A program made the position numbers and the translations under genes. A DNA stretch of 64,000 nucleotides, from the NCBI GenBank assembly GCA_963971425.1, contig OZ020523.1, forward strand, positions 17,666,867 to 17,730,866, in the 5' to 3' direction. Every line of letters begins with the position of its first letter. Positions within the stretch are counted from its first letter, which is position 1. Shown here piece after piece: positions 55,840 to 64,000 of the stretch. Below the pieces are notes generated by a model that was given only the letters and a program-made list of their open reading frames with translations, was not told the DNA's origin and did not search any database. The stretch comes from Bryoerythrophyllum caledonicum. Taxonomy: Eukaryota > Streptophyta > Bryopsida > Pottiales > Pottiaceae.

Positions 55840-56757
55840 ATGGCGCTGCGGCCACTCGACATCGCTGCGCTCTCTGCTCCACCGCGAATCCCGAACCTCG
55901 TTGCAGCTTGTAAGCTCCGGAATTTCTTTGCTTCGAAGAGAGTTATCTCTCAATGTGCTTGGATTTGAAGTTCTTATCTGTTTGAGCAGGGACACGATGT
56001 GGTGCAATTAGGTCGGAGCAGTGTCGGAGTGCTTCTACGTCGGGGTCAGACGCTGCTCCTGTTCCGGCTTTGAAGTGTAGTCGGCGTCAAGGAGTTTTGC
56101 TATGTGCTACGGCTGTATTGTTAGGGTTGAGTCCTGGCGCGGTGCTGGCGGAGGAGACCGCGAAGAAGGAAGAGGGAGGCACCTTTATGGACGGCGTGCT
56201 GGAGTTGCTGGACCCCGACCAGGTCACCAAGACGGGAAAGAAGCTGCCGAAGAAGTACGTGAAGAGCGTGCGGGACGTTGTGAAGAACCTGCGGGAATCG
56301 GTGAACCAGGACTCCAACGACGGGGCTAAGTTCCGCAGGAATGCGGACTCGGCCAAGGAGGCGATCCGTGAGTATCTGCAGAACTGGAGAGGCTCCAAAG
56401 TTGTCGAATCTGAGGTGAGCAGGCTCTTTCTTTCCATGTCTCAATTGCCTTGAGGTTCATTCACCGTTTTTGAATCATGTGAATTTTTTGTTATGAAATT
56501 CCATTGCAGAGTAAGATCAGTTCACAGAAACCAGGCTAGACGAGGAAAGATTAGATTAATTTATGTGAAATTATCCAAGAAGCTTGAAGTCTTTTGTTGT
56601 GGATTTGACTTTCTTGCAGAACTCGTATGTAGCTCTTGAGCGAGCGTTTCGTGAGCTTGGGAAGTTCTACTCCTCGAAGGGACCTCAAGCTGCCCTACCA
56701 GAGGAAATAAGGAATCGTGTATTGGAGGATCTCAATAAAGCAGATGATTCTATCTAA
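55840..56757 (+). CDS. PSB27: PSB27-type photosystem II assembly/repair factor, chloroplast precursor
   Basis: Three exons, 55840-55909, 55990-56414 and 56620-56757, give 210 residues. The introns are GT-AG: T/GTAAGC...GAGCAG, GAG/GTGAGC...CTTGCAG. Residues 1-50 form a basic, Ser/Ala-rich chloroplast transit region. LKCSRRQGVLLCATAVLLGL to VLA/EE is a thylakoid-lumen signal with a twin-arginine. The mature part has the four-helix PSB27 pattern: LPKKYVKSVRDVVKNLRES, FRRNADSAKEAIREYL, NWRG, SYVALERAFRELGKFYSSKG and EEIRNRVLEDLNKA. PSB27 proteins bind CP43 in the lumen during photosystem II assembly and repair. NWRG and FYSSKGP...LPEE make it look closer to the LPA19/PSB27-H2 branch (D1 C-terminal processing) than to PSB27-H1. 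That branch assignment is from memory. Confidence 0.85.
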
Positions 56758-56989
56758 ATGTGGATCAGTGGTATGCCTTCTTTGTTTCTTTCGTTCTTGC
56801 ATTTCTTGGAGTTGTCTTCCCATTTGTGGTCCGTTCGAGGAGTGCGAGAATGTGTGTTGTGCTGTATCACCTACGAGTTTGGCCATAAATATATAATCTC
56901 ATAATGTAGTTTGTTCTGTTGAAAACGTGGATTAACCCCTGAACCCTCCGCAGTCCACTTCATTTCTGAGCTCTGATCATGCATTTTGA

Positions 56990-57685
56990 GTTCAGGTAGT
57001 GGGCTCCGTAGGGAGCATACCAAAAAGAAGGGTATGCCGGAGGGTGTACCCGGCGCACGGTATTCTTTAGTAAAAGGCGAAAAAATAGTTCGCTCTGTGC
57101 TGAGCACCCGGCTGCGAGCTGGCGATGACGGAAACGCCACTACTTGTACAAGGGGAATCTCTTGCATTTATCAATACCTAAGGGATAAACGTTAAAGCGT
57201 GACTTATGTGGCTTGGACACCTTGGTATTCGCAGAACATCATGGCACCAACGAAGTATGCACGAGGTAAGCACCATACTACTTCTATCAGTATCCAACTT
57301 CTGTACTAGTTCCATTGAATCAGACGGAATGCTCCCTGCTACTTCTTGTCAGCGATGAATCAAACCACACTGCCACTTATGCATTGTCGTAATCCAAAAT
57401 GCGTCCTTCATTGGATCAGATGAACAACGGAAGATGGAGAAGGCTCGAGGTTTTGTCTGTCTGGAGATGTTGGTATGATCATATGTATCCCATAAGGGTT
57501 GCTAGATCCAGAACACTCTTCCTGTATTAAAGACGGCGTCTGATATTCCAATGTTATCAAGCCGGGTGCCCAGCACAGAGCGAACTATTCTTTCGCCTTT
57601 TACTAAAGAATACCGTGCGCTGGGTACACCCACCGGCATATCCTTCTTTTTGGAATGCTCCTCACGGAGCCCACCAATGAAACCT
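56990..57685. mobile_element. Foldback element with 125-bp inverted arms
   Basis: Arms at about 56998-57118 and 57560-57680 are inverted copies about 88% identical (GTGGGCTCCGT, 'gtgcgctgggtacaccc', 'ttttactaaagaatacc', 'cagcacagagcgaactatt'). They are separated by about 440 bp without an ORF. The target duplication was not resolved. It lies just downstream of PSB27. Confidence 0.7.
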
Positions 57686-58414
57686 CAAAATGCCGCTACC
57701 ATAAAGAACGGTGTCATCGTGGAAATGTCGCAGTTGATCATCTAGGGGGCTGAAGGCATGTTCCCAGTGTGGACTTTGTGTCATCAGGACTAAGTTATCC
57801 GTGTGTACTTGTAGATTAAAGGTAGAGTTATCAGTGAAGACGTTGTTGACGCCAGAACGCATACCTTCCTCTTACTCTTGGAAGCAAACATTACATAAAC
57901 ATCATGGTTGTTTAACCATTCCGCCCAAAACTGTGTACATATTCTCACCGTGTGAAACCTTGGCATTAGTTTTTCCAATCGTCTAACTGTGCATTAGTCA
58001 GTGTTTGGTCGTTTGCCACTGCTAGAAAAGAACCATTATAACGTGTTGATTTATACTAGCCATCCTACCGCTTAAATGATGGGGTTGCTAATCTGGCCAC
58101 AACGGAAATGGTAAAAAAGGCTGTTAATGGATATGAAAGCAGGAAACGAAGAAAATTCCAACAACTAGAACACAAAAAACAAAAATGATTTGACTGAACA
58201 AACACGCAGTCCAATGCAAGATCATACCCATTTTGAAACTGCCACAATTGAATGAAAGAGAACTCGACAAAATTATCTGCTCACGAATGCGTGACGCAAG
58301 ACTCGAAATGATATCCTAGATTAATTTCCTACGCAAAAGAAAACAGTGAAAGAGGAGGATTCGTCAGTCTGCACAAAGGAAGAGCGATTGTCGTCTGTAC
58401 ACAGAAGGCACCGT
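57686..58414. other. Intergenic DNA between PSB27 and AIM24
   Basis: No gene is recognised. The final 150 bp is probably the 3' UTR of the minus-strand AIM24 gene. Confidence 0.35.
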
Positions 58415-59197
58415 CTAGAAGAGATTGGCGATGTCAGACAACCCGGAGCCGCCTCCGCCAGATGAGCCCGAGGAGGGGACCTCCTCGTGGGGCTGCACCA
58501 CCACGAAGCCCTGGCCGCGGCTGCCGTCGAACTTCATCTGGAACGACTCGCCGCTGCTGCGGCCGATGAGCGTCTTGAGCCCGACGTCGGTCTTGAAGTC
58601 CGGCACGAGCTCACCCGACCACGCCACGGTCGCCTGCGGGTCCGTGAACACGGGCGGGTACCCAGGCGCCACCATGAGCGTGAGCGGCTGCCCGTGGCTC
58701 AGAATCGCCACGAACCCCTGCCCCTGCAGCCTCACGTTGAACAGGCCCCCGGAGACGATCGACGAGAGCTTCTTCATCATGGTGATCTTGTGCGAGACGC
58801 TGGGCTCGAACGCCAGCAGGTCGTCGCCGTTCACCACGATGGACTCGCCCTGCAGAAACAGGACCGTCACGCGCTTGCTCTGGTCCGCCAGGTAGAGCTG
58901 CGCGCGCGACTTGGACGACGCCTTGGTCAGCCTCGCGCCCTCGCCCGTCAGCTGCTTCTTCAGCATGTTGCCGAACCCGTGCTCCAGCATGCCCTCGCGC
59001 TCGAACTTGCAGTCGCCCTGATACGCCACCATCGACCCCGTCTTAATCCACACCTCCGACAGCACCCCGCCGGTCGACGACGGCGTGCCCAGATTCACCT
59101 GCAGAAAGTTCAGCTTCTCCACCTGGAACGCCGCGGGCGCCTGCTGCTGCGGCTGGTACCGCGTGTCCGCCACGAACTGCTGCAACGAGCACGCCAT
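58415..59197 (-). CDS. AIM24-family protein, intronless
   Basis: A 260-residue protein starting at ATG 59197 (MACSLQQFVADTRY). An in-frame ATG at 59272 would add 25 residues (MSLWRWSGIRG...) that look like a leader or targeting region; the shorter start fits the domain boundary. The AIM24 beta-fold is visible: VNLGTPSSTGGVLSEVWIKTGSMVAYQGD, then a basic LTKASSKSRAQLYLAD block, VTVLFLQGESIVVNGDDLLAFE, QGFVAILSHGQPLTL and WSGELVPDFKTDVGLKTLIG. The tail is rich in Gly/Ser (SSGGGGSG). AIM24 was named for altered inheritance of mitochondria in yeast, where it stabilises MICOS. Plant, bacterial and archaeal relatives are mostly uncharacterised, so a mitochondrial role here is uncertain. Very high GC; it is transcribed convergently with PSB27. 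Confidence 0.85.
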   Translation of the reverse strand: MACSLQQFVADTRYQPQQQAPAAFQVEKLNFLQVNLGTPSSTGGVLSEVWIKTGSMVAYQGDCKFEREGMLEHGFGNMLKKQLTGEGARLTKASSKSRAQLYLADQSKRVTVLFLQGESIVVNGDDLLAFEPSVSHKITMMKKLSSIVSGGLFNVRLQGQGFVAILSHGQPLTLMVAPGYPPVFTDPQATVAWSGELVPDFKTDVGLKTLIGRSSGESFQMKFDGSRGQGFVVVQPHEEVPSSGSSGGGGSGLSDIANLF

Positions 59198-61078
59198 CTC
59201 TCCAACACCAAGCTCCCTCAAAAATGACACTGTCAACCTCCCACGAATCCCACTCCACCTCCACAAACTCACTCTTCACACCTTGCGATGGAGAAATGCG
59301 TCAATCCTGAGGAGCGATCGAGCGCTCTCGCCACTGTTTTGTACGCATCCCAAGCTTGCTCGAATCTCGAAAGAAACCGACACTCCCCATGTCAACTCCA
59401 AACACGGCGCCAGGCCGCCTCCACAACTTCCATTCACAAACCGGTTCTCACACTAGTATCATACAGATATAGCACCAGTATCATACAGATATCGCACCAA
59501 TATCTCCGGGTTTCGAAGTTGCAAGGAAACGTGGGAGCAGGTTTTTCACGGGCACCATCTCCATTTCAGTGGCACGCGCTTCGGTATCACACGAGTATCA
59601 CCCTAGTATCATAAGGGCACCTCCATATTATCAACCGGTGTCCCGGGTATGATGCAAGTTGACGCTTGTTCGGCGCCGGGATGAGGGCAGAAGATGCTCA
59701 CGCGCCGCGTACGTACTTATCCGTCGCGTATTGGTAGAGCAACCCAAAACTGGCAGTCACCCAATTCCGATTACACTCTAACCTTGATAATATCACACCC
59801 TCCGTTTCGCCAAAAAGTGTGATATAAACAAGGTGTGACATATTTGATAATATCACATATGGAAAATTTATGCATAATGTGATATTATCAAATAAAAATT
59901 GCAGGGTTTTTAAAAAAATATTCAGAAAATAACAAACAAAGTAACAAACTGTCATGGCAAGATTTTGCAACCTAAATCAATCACCATCACTTACAGAAAA
60001 AAAAAACTAATCACCTTCAATCTTCAAGGAAGAATTTGGAGTATGCATCCTTCATCATCAAATAACCATCCCTAACGAAAACATAATACCGCCAATCCTA
60101 ATTAGGCAAGATTTTACAATATGCATCCATCACATTAGATGACCATCACACACTAAAATAGATACCAATGACCAATATATACCACCAACAATGACGAGTC
60201 TCCTGCCCTAACCATACCATATTACTAGCAATGACCAGTCTTCAACTATTGACTATCTCCTTCCGTATTGACTATCTCCTTCCCTTCCCTCAATGTTTTA
60301 CATAAATTGAAAATAAATTGAAAATAAAAAAGCTTGAATAACAAATATGACAACACCCAATCATTTAAAATATAAATATAAATTCAAAGGTTTGAATAAC
60401 AAGTTAAAAACATTAGAATATTACATTGAGATCAAACAAAGACCTCTCACTAGACACTAAAAGCTCCTAACATCACATTGCTTTGTTGATGTTGATGTTA
60501 AATGTGCAACGACAATTCTAATGAGCTTGTCATGAATTTTTTCCATTATAACAACTCTGCTGTACTGAAAGTTTGAAAACCTTGACTAGCCATAAAATTC
60601 AAAACATTTTTAGCACACATTTGTGCATCACTTAACTTCACTACTTTGGATTCAACATCATTGCTATCATCAACAAATGACTCGTGACTTCCATGGGATC
60701 AAGTATCTTTTGGTCATCTTGTACCTATTGCACAAGTTCCTCAGTAGAATACTCTACCTTGAAATTGTCTTTTCCCTCCATGTTCACATACTTTGTTGGA
60801 GAAAGTTTCTCCATTGGCTTGCCATGAACATCAAAGCCCAAGTTCAAAGCTGCAATATGATTTCCCAACTCCAAAGTTGCTTCCTCCATTCTTGTTTTCA
60901 CACATTTATTAAGATTATAAATATCTACATTCTACTCTCCAGGCAATATAGCGGACTTTCTCCAACAGTTTCTAGTGGTCTAATCATCTAATCCATGCCA
61001 TGGCGCGCCACACTATAATACAGCTCAAAATAGATCAACATTTAGTTTTCCTAAATCCTCAATAGAACCGCTATCAAA
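59198..61078. other. Gene-free region with TATCA repeats and a hairpin
   Basis: 59450-59610 carries degenerate 24-bp units ('agtatcatacagatat') in the AIM24 upstream region. 'cacaccctccgtttcgcc' at 59796 resembles a Tc1/mariner-type terminus. 59842-59893 is a hairpin. The rest is AT-rich, without supported ORFs. Confidence 0.4.
59842..59893. repeat. Perfect 17-bp stem hairpin
   Basis: ATTTGATAATATCACAT and its exact reverse complement flank an 18-nt loop. Further 'ataatatcaca' and 'gtgtgatat' motifs occur 40-50 bp to the left, suggesting a nested MITE end. Confidence 0.65.
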
Positions 61079-62323
61079 TTATTGCAAAGTCCAACTAACA
61101 AGCTTGTGCTTGTAGTACATTTGAAAGTCAACAATCATTCCTTGGTCTAAAGGCTGAACGATGGAAGAGACATTGGGAAGAAGAAACAAGATCATATTAT
61201 GAGAAAGCACAAAGGCATTAAATCCATTAATCACTTTCTTTACCTCTCCATGAATATCATGGCTTCTTGCATTATCCATGATAATGCAGATTTCCTTGCC
61301 TTTCAACGCCATCTGTCGGTTCTCACTCTTCACCCAATGGGTAAAAACCTTGTCTTTCATCCATGTTGTACTATTAGAATAATAATGCACAATATTGGAT
61401 CAAATCATTGAGAAAAACATCTTGGAGGCGTTGACTTGTGAATGAAAACTAGCTTCAACCGCTCCTTGCCTGAGATTTTTGTGCAAAGACCCTACGTGAC
61501 ACGGTCCTTCTTCTTCTTCTTACTTTCTTTAACCTTTCCAATATTCAAAGTTTTGCATGGAGAGGCTCTGTAATGTAAACTTGTCTCATCAAAATTGAAG
61601 ACGTCCTTTGGATCATAATTCTTCATAATAGATGGCATTTTTGCCATGGCCAATGCTACTCCAACTTCTCCATGTAGATAATGGCATGCACTTTTATGTC
61701 GAACTTTGAAATTTTGCAACCATCCATGAAAAAGCTCAAAGTCAGTATCAAAAATTTCAAATGATTCCCTTAAGTCATCAGCCTTACGCACTAGAACATC
61801 AATAGTTAGAAGTCCCCTCCATGCTCTTACCTAACCAAGCCATAACATGGAAGCTTTTTTGAATTGAGGCCATTTACCATCTCGAGCCCGCCATGCATAA
61901 TTGCCTTCACGCAAATTCGTGTGGACATTCAACCACGGATCACATTATTGACCCCGGTCGAGAGGTGCACCAAACCTCAGCCTCGGGTGGGTCCATTTTT
62001 CTGGCCCTCCCCGTTTTAGGGTTCTAGAGGCTTTTTTTGGTTTTTTTTTTTACAAATTTGGGGCCTACGGCCCCAATTTACCCTCAGTAGCTTCTCCTTG
62101 GAGTAAGTAGGGCCCCACTCCAATACAAAAATAGGGGCAGGTTTTGTCCCACCCCTCCCAACCCGGCCGAGCTTGTGGCTCGGTGCACCGCTCGACCGGG
62201 GTAAATAAGCAAATCCTTCAACCACTTCTCTCCTACACATAGAATCTTGGAATTTGTGGTTTGATATACAAGTTTGAATCCATCTTGATTTACCATATAT
62301 TGTGCAAGTTCTTCATATTTCAA
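61079..62323 (-). pseudogene. Pogo/CENP-B-type transposase, split by a MITE
   Basis: Minus-strand pieces in order: an N-terminal segment (YEELAQYMVNQDGFKL, VGEKWL) at 62323-62205; the CENP-B-like second half (FELFHGWLQNFKVRHK) and YDPKDVFNFDETSLHYRA with the first Asp (61790-61495); then KGKEICIIMDNARSH, FLLPNVSSIVQPLDQGMI with the second and third acidic positions (61390-61080). These match the DDE_1 transposase of Tigger/pogo elements (cut-and-paste, TA target). A 250-bp MITE sits inside the N-terminal part, and stops and frameshifts separate the rest. The ends of the element were not located. Confidence 0.75.
61950..62202. mobile_element. MITE, GACCCC family, inside a transposase remnant
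   Basis: GACCCCGGTCGAGAGGTGCA at the left pairs with TACCCCGGTCGAGCGGTGCA (minus strand) at the right; flanking ATT/AAT. The core 'tttggggcctacggcccc' and 'aataggggcaggtttt' match 52862-53139. Confidence 0.75.
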
Positions 62324-62340
62324 AGGTGGTTGAACTTTTG

Positions 62341-63293
62341 TTAACCCCTAAATTTCTTTGACAATTTCACACCAAAAACACTTCAAAACTGCTCGTTTTA
62401 GTGCAATGAGTAAGGACGAAACAAAAAACTTTTACTTCTAGTTTTAACCGTAGGATCTCAATTAAGACTTACTGAATAACTTACATGAAAAATTTCATAA
62501 AGTTTGACCGCACGGATTGTAATATTATAGTGTTTGAAGTAGAGAAAAGGGTCCATTTTCTTCCCTACGTTTCGTAGATCAACTGAATAACTTTGACTTC
62601 ACTTGGTGTCAAATTTTTGCACTACACAAGGTCTAAATCCATTTCCATCATGTTAAGCATAATATTAATATCTTGTACACCAATTTTTAGAGGTAGAGAA
62701 GGGATGTAGCATATTCTAAATTTTTGTGCAAGGAGTGGAGCTTCAAAAATTGTCAATTTGCGTTATATTTTATTGTGAACTTAGTATGTTTTTGAATGAG
62801 AATCAAAATGGTCAAGAAGAAGGTTTACACCACATAATTCTTTGAAAAAATAAAAAGTAAAAAATATGATAATCTCAAAGTTTAATGTGAAAAAGAAGAA
62901 GTTTTTTTTGGTACCTTGCCCAACAATGTCTGATAATGTGTGAAAATGTTCGACTTGGATTTATATGCTTTTTTCCACTAAAGTCAAGAATTTTTTTTTG
63001 ACAACATGAAAGAAAATAATATTAATAGCAGGTATAGCAAATCTACATTCAACAGAGTGTCCTAGCAAAAGTTTTTGGAGTTGCCCAACGTGCCCGCTCT
63101 CCCCATTTGAACTTCAAAACCCTATAATTTTTTCATAAAATGTTGGATTTAGGAAAAATTGGACTCACACAAAGCTTTTAGTAATGTCCCTCTACATTAA
63201 AATTTTCAAAAAATAATGTTTTAAATTGACGCAAGAGGTACCTGCACAAACATTTTAGAGTCTCCCGAGGGGACTTTTGGAAATTGGGGTTAA
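62341..63293. mobile_element. TTAA-flanked piggyBac-like MITE, 953 bp
   Basis: TTAACCCCTAAATTTCTTTG at the left and CTTTTGGAAATTGGGGTTAA at the right. The interior is collinear with 44622-45556 and 48206-49120. There is no transposase. Confidence 0.75.
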
Positions 63294-64000
63294 CTTCAGA
63301 AATCTTCCTCTTCTTAGACGCAGATAAATCCACACGTTGGCATGTACGTGTAGAATTACTAACCATTGCAAGCACCTCCTTCTACCAAACCATTCATCCA
63401 AATCATCATCCAAGAACTCAACAAACTCTCACAAATATTAAAGGTGAATTCTCATGATATAAATCAGCATAGAACATACCACACGTTGTGCAATGAAAAC
63501 AATAATTGATGGAGATGCACAAAACAAAATAGGAGGGCAATGATAGGAGACTGAAATCGTGCCTAAATTGAGACCTAAGAAGTGCACTATGAAGGCACCT
63601 CTGGATGCTTCGTGAAGAAAGCAACTGATTTGGTGATAGAGGATTTTGAGACAGAGTACACGGGGTTTTGGAACATGGGGGCTGGATGGGCAAGGCGAGT
63701 GCTACAGGCCGATTTGGAATAGTAGTGACGGCAACAAAAGGATTTGAGACAAGGAGCAAGGGCCAACTCATGGGAAGGCGAGCTCTAAACATGGTTCAAG
63801 TCTAAACCATAAAGTTGCGGCGCAAGTTCAGAGAGCAGGGCACCGAATCAACAAAGACGTATGTAGGTGCAATACACGTCAAAACCCTAAAACCAACATT
63901 CTATATGCAACGCATATATCCTTGTTGAGAATGAATAGTTTTTATTGAAGCTTGCTACATTTTGAATGTCATTTTTAATTCAAGTTTAGTATGAAGTACT
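63294..64000. other. Right-edge region without a recognised gene
   Basis: A 124-codon minus-strand ORF at 63418-63792 has no recognisable domain and may be chance or an exon of a gene beyond the window. Confidence 0.3.

Noticed and set aside
56986..57745. Small ORFs that resemble each other on opposite strands near 57 kb
   Set aside because: The similarity is fully explained by the inverted arms of the foldback element.
58425..59227. Two long plus-strand ORFs opposite AIM24
   Set aside because: They are high-GC shadows of the minus-strand AIM24 gene, which has recognisable domain motifs.

Overview
The window looks like nuclear DNA of an early-diverging land plant, most likely a bryophyte. 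It has plant-type genes with canonical GT-AG introns: a PSB27-type photosystem II assembly factor with a thylakoid targeting region, a 13-exon protein of a plant-conserved HNH-like/coiled-coil family, histone H3, and two protein types I associate with mosses, liverworts and lycophytes. GC-rich exons are islands in AT-rich, transposon-packed DNA. I cannot name the species.

Layout. 0-4.5 kb: broken gene pieces on the minus strand (von Willebrand A/Cache-like exon, DA1-type peptidase pseudogene, DnaJ pseudogene) and local duplications. 4.7-17.2 kb: a coiled-coil three-helix membrane protein gene and three copies of one small-protein family, the last two being a segmental duplication. 18.3-24.3 kb: the 13-exon gene, minus strand. 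24.6-53.9 kb: essentially no host genes, but layered transposons: many TTAA-flanked piggyBac-like non-autonomous elements nested in each other, a 4.3-kb LINE inserted in a small inverted-repeat element, a PIF/Harbinger element with a decayed transposase and its own short deletion derivative, and long microsatellites. 54.3-59.2 kb: a small gene island with intronless histone H3 (+), PSB27-like (+, three exons) and an AIM24-family protein (-). 59.2-64 kb: transposon remnants, including a pogo/CENP-B-type transposase split by a MITE.

The host genes look independent (chromatin, chloroplast, unknown) and do not form a pathway. The most unusual item is the LINE at 38.2-42.5 kb. Its decayed polyprotein carries reverse transcriptase, a segment resembling PCIF1-type adenine methyltransferases, RNase H, and a zinc knuckle plus restriction-like endonuclease. 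Other leads are a histone-type stem-loop 25 nt after the H3 stop codon, a mosaic of H3.1/H3.3 signature residues in that H3, a Myb-like segment inside the HNH-like/coiled-coil protein, and the nested TTAA elements. All domain calls were made by eye from translated sequence; no database search was run.
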